Of a stretch of 64,000 nt of DNA, positions 8,400 to 18,606 are shown in pieces. Made by a program: the position numbers and the translations under genes. The notes beneath the pieces were generated by a model, which did not search any database, was not told the DNA's origin, and saw only the letters and a list, made by a program, of their open reading frames with translations. Every line of letters begins with the position of its first letter. Position 1 is the stretch's first letter. The DNA comes from Vibrio fluvialis (GTDB taxonomy: Bacteria > Pseudomonadota > Gammaproteobacteria > Enterobacterales > Vibrionaceae). The stretch lies in contig NZ_UHIP01000001.1 in NCBI RefSeq assembly GCF_900460245.1, positions 1,054,001 to 1,118,000 on the forward strand. Direction: 5' to 3'.

Positions 8400-9117
8400 G
8401 TCTTTTCTCAGCGCGCCGATGCAATGTGAGTTGGGCGGGTATACGTTGCATTTGCGTCAGTTTGAGGTGGCGCGTTATGTCGCGCCCCCGTCGGCATCGC
8501 ATGAGCGCATGCCGTATGGGTTAACGCTGCCGGAGGATTTACAGCGCGCGGTGGCAAAACGCCAAGCGGAATTTCTCGCGGGCCGCGTGGCTGCGTGTGA
8601 TGCGCTGCAAGCGGCGGGCGTGACGCCGCAGATGCTGGCGGTGGGCGAGCATCGCGCGCCGCGGTGGCCGCAAGGTGTGGTGGGCTCGATTTCACACAAC
8701 GAAAACCTCGCGCTGGCGGTAGCGCAGCGGGTCGACAGTGACGTTGACGCGTTGCTGCTTGGCGTGGATGTGGAAAGCCGGATTGATGACTGTTCACTGC
8801 CCGCCATTCAAAGCACGATTGCGACTGCGCAGGAAGCGGCCATTTTGGAACGGGTATCTCTCAATGCCGCGCAGTGCGTCACCACGTTGTTTTCGGCCAA
8901 AGAGAGCTTATTCAAAGCGCTGTATTCTCGCGTGGGGCAATACCTTGATTTTCACGATTCGTGTTTGCTGACATGGGATGAAGCGAATGGGCGATTGACG
9001 TTGCAATTGGTGCAGCGCGCTGCGGAACTGGCTGGCGGCGCATGGGTGTTTGAGGTGCATTATCTCTGGGATGAACAGCGCGTCATCACGCTGGCGCAAT
9101 GCCGCGCGTCATCCTGA
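8392..9117 (+). CDS. 4'-phosphopantetheinyl transferase, EntD/Sfp superfamily
   Basis: Moves the phosphopantetheine group from CoA to the carrier domains of this locus (Ser36 of the ArCP and Ser474 of the NRPS). 241 aa with the EntD-type motifs: GSISHNENLALA, the metal-binding GVDVES, and FSAKESLFKALYS. It overlaps the ATPase gene by 8 bases and is the last gene of the operon, ending in the hairpin at 9129. VibD is the matching enzyme of the vibriobactin pathway. It could also prime other carrier proteins, including the two ACPs of the ape cluster at about 53 kb, where I see no own transferase. Confidence 0.9.
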   Translation: MNESFLSAPMQCELGGYTLHLRQFEVARYVAPPSASHERMPYGLTLPEDLQRAVAKRQAEFLAGRVAACDALQAAGVTPQMLAVGEHRAPRWPQGVVGSISHNENLALAVAQRVDSDVDALLLGVDVESRIDDCSLPAIQSTIATAQEAAILERVSLNAAQCVTTLFSAKESLFKALYSRVGQYLDFHDSCLLTWDEANGRLTLQLVQRAAELAGGAWVFEVHYLWDEQRVITLAQCRASS

Positions 9118-9128
9118 GTGAAAACAAA

Positions 9129-9151
9129 GAAGCGAGCAGGGCGCTCGCTTC
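9129..9151. terminator. Bidirectional terminator between convergent genes
   Basis: gaagcgagc / gctcgcttc, a 9-bp stem with a 5-base loop, between the transferase (+) and the LacI regulator (-), which converge here. On the minus strand it is followed by ctttgtttt; on the plus strand by gatttatt, so it works better for the minus-strand gene. Confidence 0.7.
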
Positions 9152-9169
9152 GATTTATTCTTAACTCAC

Positions 9170-10174
9170 TCACTTTACCGCGCGGGTTGACTCGCGTCTC
9201 ACCAATTCACCGCAGTAGGTTTGATGCTGCGGGGCCTGTTGCTGTTTGTTGGCGAGAGCAATCGTCAGTGCAACCGAGTCCTGAGTCAGTTTGGTGATAG
9301 GCAGAGAGACAGTTGACAGGCTCGGAATGGCATAAGCGGCGGCTGGTTCATTATCAATCCCAATCACCGACACATCGTGTGGCACCGACAGGCCCGCATC
9401 GTGCAGCGCCCGAATCGCACCAATCGCCATGTCATCGTTACAAGCAAAAATGGCGCTAAACGAGCAGCCATGCGCCAGCAATTCTTGCGCTGCCTGATAA
9501 CCGCGCTCCAGCGTATTGTTGCCTTCTGCTACCCATTCGTTTTGACATTCAATGTGATGTCGAGTGAGCATATCCTGATAGATGCCAAAACGTAATCGGC
9601 CCGTTTCACTTTGCAGTGGCGAGGTGATACATGCGATGCGTTGATGGCCCAAATCCAACAGATGCTGCATGGCAATGGTCGCCAACTGGCACTGATCAAG
9701 GCCAAAACTGGGAACAGAATCGATAGAGAGTTGGCGGTTGATCACCACTAAAGGGACGGCAATGGAGTGTTGCAGCTGGTCGAGGTCATCCTGTGACAGA
9801 TGACGGCTGTAGAGCATGATGGCGTCGCAGCGTTGGTTGGTCAGCGTCGCGACGGCTTCTCGTTCACCGTCTGCGGTATCTTTGCTGTTGACCACCAACA
9901 GCTTTTTGCCCGCCTGCTGCGCGCCTTGTTCGGCGTGATGCAGCACGCTACCGAAATAGCTGCTTTGAAATTGTGGCAGGATGAGACCAATGGAGTGAGA
10001 AGTATTGGTGGCCAGCGCTTGTGCCAGCGCATTGGGCTGATAGCCCAGATCGCTCATCGCCTTCATCACGACCTGACGGGTGGCTTCTTTCACCTGTCCG
10101 CTGCCGTTCAAAACACGTGACACTGTCGCTTTCGATACACCTGCGGCTTTACATACATCATTGATTGTGGCCAT
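9170..10174 (-). CDS. LacI-family repressor, probable regulator of bglA
   Basis: Transcription factor of 334 aa. N-terminal helix-turn-helix and hinge (residues 1-60: TINDVCKAAGVSKATVSRVLNG, then LGYQPNALAQALAT) followed by a periplasmic-binding-like sugar-sensing domain. It resembles AscG, whose sites contain the core AACCGGTT; two such sites lie in front of the neighbouring bglA (11858-11882). Same direction as bglA, 108 bases downstream, so it may be co-transcribed and autoregulated. The ribosome site is aaggag just before ATG 10174. The likely inducer is a beta-glucoside or its phosphate, by inference. Confidence 0.88.
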   Translation of the reverse strand: MATINDVCKAAGVSKATVSRVLNGSGQVKEATRQVVMKAMSDLGYQPNALAQALATNTSHSIGLILPQFQSSYFGSVLHHAEQGAQQAGKKLLVVNSKDTADGEREAVATLTNQRCDAIMLYSRHLSQDDLDQLQHSIAVPLVVINRQLSIDSVPSFGLDQCQLATIAMQHLLDLGHQRIACITSPLQSETGRLRFGIYQDMLTRHHIECQNEWVAEGNNTLERGYQAAQELLAHGCSFSAIFACNDDMAIGAIRALHDAGLSVPHDVSVIGIDNEPAAAYAIPSLSTVSLPITKLTQDSVALTIALANKQQQAPQHQTYCGELVRRESTRAVK

Positions 10175-10192
10175 CGCTGCTCCTTAATTAAA

Positions 10193-10273
10193 CCATCCGG
10201 CGAGAGCAAAATTCCCTGGCCGGATGGCGAGTTTAGCGAACTTCACCAGCAGATTGAAACAGTTATCTGCTGG
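10193..10273 (-). other. Two hairpins in the bglA-regulator spacer
   Basis: On the minus strand bglA is followed first by ccagcagat / atctgctgg (10246-10254 and 10265-10273), then by ccatccggc / gccggatgg (10193-10201 and 10219-10227). Both are perfect 9-bp stems. Neither has a strong T-tract; the second ends right before the regulator's ribosome site. They may be processing, attenuation or 3'-end-protecting structures. Confidence 0.5.
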
Positions 10274-10282
10274 CCAGCCGGG

Positions 10283-11743
<1,461 letters not shown>

Positions 11744-11857
11744 CTATTGGTGTTGATGAGGTTGTCGCGCCAGCGAATCCACCGACCCCAACCATGAACA
11801 AATCTGAATCAATCATAGTCAATTTAAGCGCATTCTAGATCAGTAAATTTCAAAATG

Positions 11858-11882
11858 GAACCGGTTTCTGTAACCGGTTTCA
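11858..11882. promoter_or_regulatory. Tandem LacI-type operators upstream of bglA
   Basis: Two copies of the palindrome AACCGGTT, at 11859-11866 and 11872-11879, in the contexts gaaccggtttc and taaccggtttca, 13 bases centre to centre. This is the core recognised by AscG/GalR-type LacI repressors. They lie 139-163 bases before the bglA start, on its upstream side. The rest of 11720-12025 holds the bglA leader and the yhhW terminator at 11959; I see no gene. Confidence 0.75.
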
Positions 11883-11958
11883 AAATGAAACAGACATTGG
11901 AGGTTTGTGAGAGATGAAGGTGGTTTGAACGTGATGGCAATGGAGCGGAAGCAATAAA

Positions 11959-11985
11959 AAACGCCGCGTCATACACGCGGCGTTT
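11959..11985 (-). terminator. Rho-independent terminator of yhhW
   Basis: On the minus strand, an 11-bp perfect stem (aaacgccgcgt / acgcggcgttt) with a 5-base loop, followed by tttttattgc. It ends the pirin gene 41 bases after its stop. Confidence 0.9.
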
Positions 11986-12025
11986 CGGTATCAGATGGCT
12001 TGCGGTTTATAGGGTTTGAACTTAC

Positions 12026-12721
12026 TTATGGTAAATCGAACACTAGGGCTTTCACTGGCAAGTCACTGTCGTTGCGCAGTACAAGCTGGGTTTCGTCAGC
12101 GATTTTTGCGCCATCGCCCGGATTCAGCTCGACTTGGTTGATGCTCAATGCGCTGTCAATTTGGTGCACATAGACGCGGCGACCTTGAGGCACGTCGTAC
12201 GTCAGCGCGCTATGGGGCTCCAAAATCAGTTGTAATAAGCGCGCATCCTGTTTGATGTGCAGTGTGCCATCTTCACCGGTTGGAGTGGCGATGGTGGTCA
12301 GGCCCGGCTGTTGACCAAAGTCTTTTTGCTGATAACCCGGTTCACCGCCAAAGCGGTTCGGCTGAATCCAGATTTGCAGAAAGCTCAGTGATTCGGTGTC
12401 GGAAGCGTTGAACTCGCTGTGGTAAATACCGCGACCAGCGGACATTAACTGGAACTCGCCCGCGGGCAAAGTTTTGACGTTACCAGCGCTGTCTTTGTGC
12501 GCGATAGTGCCGCTGAGCACATAGCTGATGATTTCCATGTCGCGGTGACCGTGGGTTTCAAAGCCAGCACTGGGTGTGACTTTGTCGTCGTTGATCACGC
12601 GCAGTTCTGAAAATCCCATGTGCTTCGCATCGTAGTAGCTACCAAATGAAAAGGTATGTTTGCTATCCAACCAGCCAAAGTTTGCGCGGCCGCGTTGCTC
12701 TGCTTTTCTTACTTCAATCAT
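12026..12721 (-). CDS. yhhW: Pirin-family protein, YhhW-type quercetin 2,3-dioxygenase
   Basis: Bicupin protein of 231 aa, the same length as E. coli YhhW, which has quercetinase activity in vitro. The four metal ligands of the N-terminal cupin are present at matching positions: His57 and His59 (FETHGHRDME), His101 and Glu103 (IYHSEF). Good agreement runs through GWLDSKHTFSFGSYYD, ELRVINDD and SAGRGI. It has its own terminator and is separated from thiE by 133 bases, so it is probably its own unit. Its biological substrate is unknown; the dioxygenase name comes from the family. Confidence 0.9.
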   Translation of the reverse strand: MIEVRKAEQRGRANFGWLDSKHTFSFGSYYDAKHMGFSELRVINDDKVTPSAGFETHGHRDMEIISYVLSGTIAHKDSAGNVKTLPAGEFQLMSAGRGIYHSEFNASDTESLSFLQIWIQPNRFGGEPGYQQKDFGQQPGLTTIATPTGEDGTLHIKQDARLLQLILEPHSALTYDVPQGRRVYVHQIDSALSINQVELNPGDGAKIADETQLVLRNDSDLPVKALVFDLP

Positions 12722-12854
12722 GCTCTGCTCCTTCGACTTGGCGGACCAAATCGTTCTTGGTATTGGGGGAGGGAATCGCTCACTCCCTCATGCTTGATAC
12801 GAAGTCTAGCCCTTTCGGACAGGCGTCAACAGCCGCGCAGCTTGTTGTGGTCAT

Positions 12855-13502
12855 TCAATAATTTCGAACAAGCGAAGCCGGGCGATTTTGTTCGATCAGC
12901 AAACGCAGATCGCGAGCGGCCTGTTGTGGGTCAGGCGCATGACTGATGGCCGACACCAACGCGATGCCGTGCACGCCAGTTTGAGCGACAGCCCCGATAT
13001 TGCTGGTATTCAAGCCGCCAATCGCCACCATGGGCAAACGGCTGCGTGCCATCGCCCAGTTCAGACCATCCAGCCCCCAATGCTTGACGGTATTGGTTTT
13101 GGTTGGCGTGGCGAAAATCGCACTGAGCCCGAGATAATCGACCGGAAGCGACTGCGCTTGTTCAAATTGTTGCTCGTTTTCGACTGACAGGCCAATCAGC
13201 TTATCTGGGCCGAGCAGCTGGCGCGCCAGCGTGGCGGGCATGTCGCTCTGACCCAGATGTACGCCGTCGGCATCCACGGCCAAGGCCACGTCAACGCGGT
13301 CATTGATGATCAGGGGGACGCCGCTGCCGCTCAGCACCGCTTTCACCGCCGCCGCGCGTTCGATAAAAGTCCGCACGTCGCCCTGTTTTTCGCGTACTTG
13401 AACCAGCGAAACGCCGCCTGCGATCGCTTGTTTGACCACATGGCACAGGGTGCTCAGATCTTGCTGGTCATCGGTGACCAAATAGAGTGTGTAGGGAGTC
13501 AT
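12855..13502 (-). CDS. thiE: Thiamine-phosphate synthase
   Basis: Joins HMP-pyrophosphate with thiazole phosphate to give thiamine phosphate. 215 aa TIM-barrel with family signatures: LYLVTDD at the start, [39 protein letters not shown] (binding the thiazole side) and AIGGL near the end. ATG 13502 overlaps the thiM stop by 4 bases (ATGA). Last gene of thiD-thiM-thiE and so under the TPP riboswitch at 15300. Confidence 0.95.
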   Translation of the reverse strand: MTPYTLYLVTDDQQDLSTLCHVVKQAIAGGVSLVQVREKQGDVRTFIERAAAVKAVLSGSGVPLIINDRVDVALAVDADGVHLGQSDMPATLARQLLGPDKLIGLSVENEQQFEQAQSLPVDYLGLSAIFATPTKTNTVKHWGLDGLNWAMARSRLPMVAIGGLNTSNIGAVAQTGVHGIALVSAISHAPDPQQAARDLRLLIEQNRPASLVRNY

Positions 13503-14305
13503 GCCATCGCCTCGCTGACGTCTTCAAAACGCAGTAGTTGCAGCAGCGTTGCTTCATCGAGTTGATGCAACGCATCGAGCAGTTCCATTTGCAGACTACC
13601 CGGGCCTTTGGCGCGGCGTGCAGCCAGTTCACCAGCCACCCCCATGATTGCGGCGGCCGTTAAGCCCGTCAGATCGCCTGCAGCGGCACAGGCACCCGTA
13701 AGCGCGCTCAGGCTGCACCCCATGCCAGTCACCAGCGGCATCAACTTGTCGCCATTGCTGAGCTGGCACACGTGCGAATCGGTGACGATGAAATCCTGCG
13801 GACCGGAAATCACCACATTGGCTTGATAGCGATTCACCAAGGCTTTGGCGGCAGCAATGGCGCTGTGGCTGGAATCGCGCGCGTCGACGCCTTGGCCTTG
13901 TGCCGCTTCGCCGGCCATGGCCATCACTTCCGATGCGTTGGCGCGAATGATGAGCGTATCGGCTTTGGCCGCCAGATTGCGCGATGCATCGGTGCGCAGG
14001 CGACTTGCGCCGCAGCCCACCGGATCCAGCACCACGGGTTTGTGGTTGCGGTTGGCCGCTTCAATCGCGTATTCCATGCGTGCCAGCCAGATTTCATCCA
14101 ACGTGCCAATGTTGATCACCAGCGCGCCGGCAAACTGCATCAGTTCGTCCATTTCCTGACGGGAATGCGCCATGATGGGTGAGGCGCCCGCAGCCAGCAA
14201 CGCGTTGGCGCTGTTATTCATCACGACATAGTTGGTGATATTCACCACCAGCGGTTTGGTGGCACGCAGAGTGCGGAAGGTATCGGCGATCAATAGTGTA
14301 TTCAT
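13499..14305 (-). CDS. thiM: Hydroxyethylthiazole kinase
   Basis: Phosphorylates the thiazole alcohol from salvage so that ThiE can use it. 268 aa ribokinase-like fold; [22 protein letters not shown] near the N-terminus, [10 protein letters not shown], and the active-site loop [12 protein letters not shown] are conserved. ATGA overlaps with both thiD upstream and thiE downstream show tight coupling. Its presence, without thiC or thiG in the operon, marks this as a salvage unit. Confidence 0.95.
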   Translation of the reverse strand: MNTLLIADTFRTLRATKPLVVNITNYVVMNNSANALLAAGASPIMAHSRQEMDELMQFAGALVINIGTLDEIWLARMEYAIEAANRNHKPVVLDPVGCGASRLRTDASRNLAAKADTLIIRANASEVMAMAGEAAQGQGVDARDSSHSAIAAAKALVNRYQANVVISGPQDFIVTDSHVCQLSNGDKLMPLVTGMGCSLSALTGACAAAGDLTGLTAAAIMGVAGELAARRAKGPGSLQMELLDALHQLDEATLLQLLRFEDVSEAMA

Positions 14306-15156
14306 GCGATCTCCTGGGCGGAAGTAGGTTGAGCATTCAAAGCAAAGAAATGGTGAACCGGGCCATGGCCGCGGCCAATATCCAGTTCATCGGCATGGGC
14401 GATGGCTTGCGAAATGTAGGTTTTCGCCAATTGAATCGCGTCAGTCAGTGCAACGCCTTGGGCCAGATATGAAGCAATCGCCGAAGAGAGCGTGCAGCCG
14501 GTGCCGTGCGTATTGCGTGTGGCAACTCGCTCGGCGCGAAAAGTGTGGTGATCGCCAGCGCGGATGAGCCAGTCATCGCTGTGGGTGGCCGACGCCAAAT
14601 GACCGCCTTTGAGCAGCACCGCTTGGCAAGGCAGCGCACGCAGCGCAGCGAACTGTGCGGCCAGATCCGATTCAGTTTCGGCCAGCGGCAGGCCGGTCAG
14701 CGCGGCGGCTTCCGGCAAGTTGGGGGTGATCACGGTCGCCAGCGGCAGCAGCTCGGTTTTGAGGCTGCTGATCGCCTCGGTTTCCAGCAGCAAATCACCG
14801 CTGGTGGAAACCATGACCGGATCGAGCACCACAAACTGAGGCTGATACTGGCGCAGTTTACCCGCGACCGCTTGGATGATGGCGCTGTCAGCCAACATGC
14901 CGATTTTGACGGCGACGACGTTGAGGTCGCTGAACACGGCGTCCAGTTGACTTTCAACGTGAGCAATCGGAATGGGCAGAATGGCAGACACGCCAAGCGT
15001 ATTTTGCGACGTAATGGCGGTGATCGCGCTGCACGCAAAGCTGCCGGTGGCAGAAATGGCTTTGATATCAGCTTGAATGCCCGCACCGCCGCCGCTGTCT
15101 GAGCCGGCAATAGTGAGAACGATAGGGGTGTTACATTGAATGTCTGATTGAGGCAT
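14302..15156 (-). CDS. thiD: Hydroxymethylpyrimidine / phosphomethylpyrimidine kinase
   Basis: Phosphorylates HMP and then HMP-P to HMP-PP, the pyrimidine input for ThiE. 284 aa ribokinase-family protein with [18 protein letters not shown] at residues 15-32, [12 protein letters not shown], and the anion-hole motif [17 protein letters not shown] 15156 has an aggag site 6 bases upstream. First gene after the TPP riboswitch leader (15157-15396). Confidence 0.96.
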   Translation of the reverse strand: MPQSDIQCNTPIVLTIAGSDSGGGAGIQADIKAISATGSFACSAITAITSQNTLGVSAILPIPIAHVESQLDAVFSDLNVVAVKIGMLADSAIIQAVAGKLRQYQPQFVVLDPVMVSTSGDLLLETEAISSLKTELLPLATVITPNLPEAAALTGLPLAETESDLAAQFAALRALPCQAVLLKGGHLASATHSDDWLIRAGDHHTFRAERVATRNTHGTGCTLSSAIASYLAQGVALTDAIQLAKTYISQAIAHADELDIGRGHGPVHHFFALNAQPTSAQEIA

Positions 15157-15299
15157 TTGGGCTCCTAATCTCCGACAATCAGGAACCGGTTTAGCACAGT
15201 GGAAGTCAACCGCTGGTGGCTAAACGGCTGCCGGGCTGGCAGCCATACGCTTGGTGATAGTGCCACTTTTCAAAGCGGGAGCATCGCGAAACGTAAATA

Positions 15300-15396
15300 G
15301 TTCCCTACGTCAGTGCTAACTGAATCAGGTTCTACGGGTCTCGCGCCGCTGCCGCAGGGCAGTGGGGGGCGATCTCAGCCTTGTGGCTCCCCGACT
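15300..15396 (-). ncRNA. TPP riboswitch (THI element) controlling thiD-thiM-thiE
   Basis: Read on the minus strand, the hallmarks of the thi-box appear in order: ggggagcc, aaggctgagat, gagaccc, then gaacctgattcagttagcac and gtagggaa. It senses thiamine pyrophosphate and shuts down the operon. Between it and thiD two stems are possible: ggctgcc / ggcagcc (15226-15244), and gtttagc / gctaaac (15189-15225). Neither has a U-tract after it, so control may be at translation or by Rho. The rest of 15157-15488 holds nothing else I can name. Confidence 0.95.
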
Positions 15397-15488
15397 ATAG
15401 GCGTCGATGATAGCAGATGTGTGGCGCTCGGAGCTAGGTTCGTGTGACATTGCCGCTGAACGTGCAGGAATCAGCGGCAACGGGCAGG

Positions 15489-16871
15489 TTAGAGGCGAAT
15501 GATGTGGTGACAGGTTTTCTCCAGTGCCACTTTGTCGTGGCTGATCAGCACCAGCGCGCAGCCCATTTCCTGCGTCAATGTGGTCATCAATTGCAATGTG
15601 CTGGCGGCCGTCACGGGATCGAGGCGTGAGGTGGGCTCATCGGCAATCAAGAGTTTGGGTTTCATCAGCAACGCGCGCAAAATTGCAAAGCGTTGCAGTT
15701 CGCCGCCGGACACTTGAGTCACTTTTCGTCCCAGCAGCTGCATCGACAATTTGAGCTTGGCCATCAGCGGCTCAATGCGGGTTGGGTCGATGGTGTGGCG
15801 TTGACACAAATCGCTCAGCAGCGTGTGCAGCGTTGCACTTTTCGGCAGCGCACTTGGCGGATCCTGATACAGCTTGAGCACATCGCCTGTCGCAAACGGT
15901 GTGGTGTGCCGCAACGTGCCGCCGGTGGCGCGTTTTAGGCCGACCAGAATGTCCGCCAGCGTGGATTTTCCACATCCGCTGTCTCCGCTGATGCCCAGAA
16001 TTTCGCCCTGCGCAATGGAAAAATTGAGCTGCTCAAACAGCGTGCGATCGCCGTAATGCATACTCAGGTTTTCTACGTGCAGCACCGGCTCACCAACTGT
16101 CGGTAGCGATACGCTTGGCCAGAAACGTGGGTCCGCGGCGATCAGCGCTTTGGCGTAGTCCGATTGTGGCGCGCTCATCACTTGTTGCGCAGGCCCTCGC
16201 TCTTGCACCACGCCTTTTTTCATCACGATGATTTCGCCGCCCAATTGCTGCGCGACTTCAATGTCGTGCGTGATGGTCAGCACCGCGCCGCGCTGTTTAT
16301 GGCTCAGCAACTGCGCGATGATTTGGTCGCGGCGGCTGACGTCCAGGCCTTTGGTTGGCTCATCGGCAATCAGCAGTTCACCACCGGCTTGGGTCGCGCA
16401 CAAATAGGCCACGCGCTGCGCCATCCCGCCGGATAATTGATGCGGGAATTTCGCCATGTCGTCACCCAGTTCAACGCCCTGAAATGCCGCGTGGGTATGG
16501 GTGTGCGCTTGCGCGGGATCGCCATTGACCATCTCGTGCACTTCGCGCACCTGTTCGCCCACCGCCATCAATGGGCTTAGCGCGTACCACGGTTCTTGTG
16601 GCAAAACGGCCAGCTTTTTTCCCCACAGCTGTTGGCGAGCGTCGTGGCTGAGGTCGCGCTGCGTGTCGCCAAATAGCGTCACGTCGCCTTGCATGGTCAG
16701 CGTTTCCGGCAAGGTGCCGATAATGGCGTTGGCCATCAGGCTTTTACCCGAGCCGGTTTCGCCCAAAATCGTGACCGCTTCACCGCGACGAAGCTCAAAT
16801 GACAGCGGCTCAACCAAGGTTTGCTCACCGGCTTGAATCGATAACTGCTCGACGTTCAATAACACACTCAT
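15489..16871 (-). CDS. Peptide/nickel-type ABC transporter, fused double ATPase (DppD-DppF fusion)
   Basis: One chain of 460 aa carrying two nucleotide-binding domains that are separate proteins in Opp/Dpp/Nik systems. Domain 1 (about 1-235): GETGSGKS, LSGGMAQRV, LLIADEPT. Domain 2 (about 255-460): GDSGCGKST, VSGGELQRF, LLIADEPT. Both are complete. The cysteine-rich tail found in DppD/OppD-type ATPases is missing. ATG 16871 gives a 4-base overlap with the permease gene; a start 26 codons earlier is possible but would lie inside that gene. Last gene of the operon starting at 20158. Substrate not shown by the sequence; see the Zur box at 20170. Confidence 0.9.
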   Translation of the reverse strand: MSVLLNVEQLSIQAGEQTLVEPLSFELRRGEAVTILGETGSGKSLMANAIIGTLPETLTMQGDVTLFGDTQRDLSHDARQQLWGKKLAVLPQEPWYALSPLMAVGEQVREVHEMVNGDPAQAHTHTHAAFQGVELGDDMAKFPHQLSGGMAQRVAYLCATQAGGELLIADEPTKGLDVSRRDQIIAQLLSHKQRGAVLTITHDIEVAQQLGGEIIVMKKGVVQERGPAQQVMSAPQSDYAKALIAADPRFWPSVSLPTVGEPVLHVENLSMHYGDRTLFEQLNFSIAQGEILGISGDSGCGKSTLADILVGLKRATGGTLRHTTPFATGDVLKLYQDPPSALPKSATLHTLLSDLCQRHTIDPTRIEPLMAKLKLSMQLLGRKVTQVSGGELQRFAILRALLMKPKLLIADEPTSRLDPVTAASTLQLMTTLTQEMGCALVLISHDKVALEKTCHHIIRL

Positions 16872-17656
16872 GCCTGCTTCCCTCGCGCCAACAGGTGAAA
16901 ACTCATCACTAAGAAAAACACCACCACAATCGGTTGAACCAGCACCCACGGCGCCTGTTGGTAATAGCGGAACAGCTCTACCATCATCAAACCGAGTTCG
17001 GCCGCAGGCGGCTTAAGGCCGACGTACAAAAAGCCAATGGAGGCCAGCGCCAGAATCGCGTTGCCAGCGCCAAAGCAGCCGAGGGTAAACAGGTCGGTGC
17101 GCAGCTCCGGCCACAGGTGGCGTTTGAACTGATACCAAACGCCAAAACCGTACAAACGCGAGGCTTCGATTTCGGGTGAGTGCAACAAGCTCAAAGTACG
17201 GCTGCGCACGACGCGGAAATATTCCACCCACAATATCAACGAGATGGCGAGATAGAGGATCAAAAACGACCCCGGCACCATGGCGCCAAACAGCAGCACC
17301 AGAATCAGCCCCGGCATGGCGAGTAACATATTGACCAACCACGAGAGCGATTTATCCCACCAGCCGCCTTTCCAAGCGGCGGTCACGCCGGCCAGCAAAC
17401 CCAAAGCGGCCGAGGTGACCACGCTCACTACCGCCATCAGCAGGGAGGTGCTCACGGCGCTCGCTAAGCGGGCGTAGTTGCTGCGGCCATAATGATCGCG
17501 TCCCAGCGGCTCTTGCCATGAGGGCGAGGCAAAGGCTTGCGCCAAGGATTGCTGCGCGGGATCGCCGCGGTAAATCAGGGCTTCAAAGGCAGCAAAAACC
17601 ACCAACGCGGCGAGAATGCTCATGCCTGCCCATTGACTGCGCGAGAACTGTTTCAT
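16868..17656 (-). CDS. Peptide/nickel-type ABC permease (DppC/NikC-like)
   Basis: Inner-membrane permease of 262 aa. An N-terminal membrane span (residues 10-30) is followed by a short periplasmic stretch with EPLGRDHYGRSNYARL, which matches the GTD-x-GRD-type block of DppC/OppC proteins, then several spans and an EAA-type loop (EIEASRLYGFGVWYQFKRH) that docks the ATPase. ATGA overlaps on both sides. Slightly shorter than usual DppC (about 300 aa). Pairs with the permease at 17653. Confidence 0.9.
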   Translation of the reverse strand: MKQFSRSQWAGMSILAALVVFAAFEALIYRGDPAQQSLAQAFASPSWQEPLGRDHYGRSNYARLASAVSTSLLMAVVSVVTSAALGLLAGVTAAWKGGWWDKSLSWLVNMLLAMPGLILVLLFGAMVPGSFLILYLAISLILWVEYFRVVRSRTLSLLHSPEIEASRLYGFGVWYQFKRHLWPELRTDLFTLGCFGAGNAILALASIGFLYVGLKPPAAELGLMMVELFRYYQQAPWVLVQPIVVVFFLVMSFHLLARGKQA

Positions 17657-18606
17657 GCCATCACCGCCTTGGTCGCCAAACGCTGACGTGGGTCGAGCCA
17701 GTATTGCGCGACATCGACCAGCGTGTTGATGGCCACAAACAGCAGCCCCATCAACAGCGCCGCCCCTTGAATCATGGGAATATCACGGCGAAAAATCGCG
17801 TGCGACAATGCGTGGCCGATGCCCGGCCAAGAGAACAGCGATTCAATCATCACAATGCCTTCGACTAAACTGACGGCCTGAATGCCGACAAACGCCATTA
17901 CCGGCAGCGCAATATTGAGCTGCGCGTGACGGGTAAACGCTTGTTGATGGCTCAGCCCTTTTAAGCGCGCGAATTGAAAATAAGGCGAGTTCAGTACCTG
18001 ATGCGTCGCGTTGCGAATCATTCGACTCGACATCGCAGCCATGCTCAGCGCCAGTGCCAATGCAGGCAGCACCAGATATTCGACGCTGCCAAACCCGGCA
18101 ACGGGGAACAGGTTGAAATGGAGTGCAAACACCAACACCAACAGCAAACCAATCAGAAACACCGGCTGCGCCTTGATGATGATGGAACCAAACAGCGCCG
18201 CGTGATCGCTCCACTGATTGGCGCGGCGACCGCAATACAGCCCCACCGGAATGGCGATCAGCAGCGACAGTGCGGTCGCGGCCGCAGCCAGTAGCAAGGA
18301 ATGCCCCAACTGGTGCGATAGTGCGGCGATCACCGGCTCACCGCTGACCAGAGAATTCCCGAGATTAAAATGCAGCAGGTCCCACAACCAGTTGAAATAC
18401 AGCTCAAATCCAGAGCGATCCAGCCCCAATTCTGCCTGCACCGCTTGCGCAGCTTCGGCGTTCACGTAGTCATAACCGTAACGTCCTGCGGCAATGCGGT
18501 AGGCGATGTCGCCCGGAATCAGCCGCATCAACACGAAGGTCAACGTGCCGACCGACCACGCCACAAACAGCGCCTGGTACAAACGGGATAGCAAAATCTT
18601 AGTCAT
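17653..18606 (-). CDS. Peptide/nickel-type ABC permease (DppB/NikB-like)
   Basis: Inner-membrane permease of 317 aa with the DppB opening (LLSRLYQALFVAWSVGTLTFVLMRLIPGD), the EAA loop around FARLKGLSHQQAFTRHAQLN, and the late block LVEGIVMIESLFSWPGIGHAL. I chose ATG 18606, which overlaps the binding-protein stop by 8 bases; a start 27 codons upstream would lie inside the binding-protein gene. Second gene of the four-gene importer operon. Confidence 0.9.
   Translation of the reverse strand: MTKILLSRLYQALFVAWSVGTLTFVLMRLIPGDIAYRIAAGRYGYDYVNAEAAQAVQAELGLDRSGFELYFNWLWDLLHFNLGNSLVSGEPVIAALSHQLGHSLLLAAAATALSLLIAIPVGLYCGRRANQWSDHAALFGSIIIKAQPVFLIGLLLVLVFALHFNLFPVAGFGSVEYLVLPALALALSMAAMSSRMIRNATHQVLNSPYFQFARLKGLSHQQAFTRHAQLNIALPVMAFVGIQAVSLVEGIVMIESLFSWPGIGHALSHAIFRRDIPMIQGAALLMGLLFVAINTLVDVAQYWLDPRQRLATKAVMA

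Noticed and set aside
15184..15192. AACCGGTTT in the thiD leader, like the bglA operators
   Set aside because: It is a single site lying downstream of the TPP riboswitch, where a repressor would not normally act, and half of it pairs in a possible leader stem. Probably chance.
16872..16949. Longer start for the fused ATPase (26 extra residues)
   Set aside because: The extension is not ATPase-like, lies wholly inside the permease gene, and the ATGA overlap at 16868-16871 gives a normal start.
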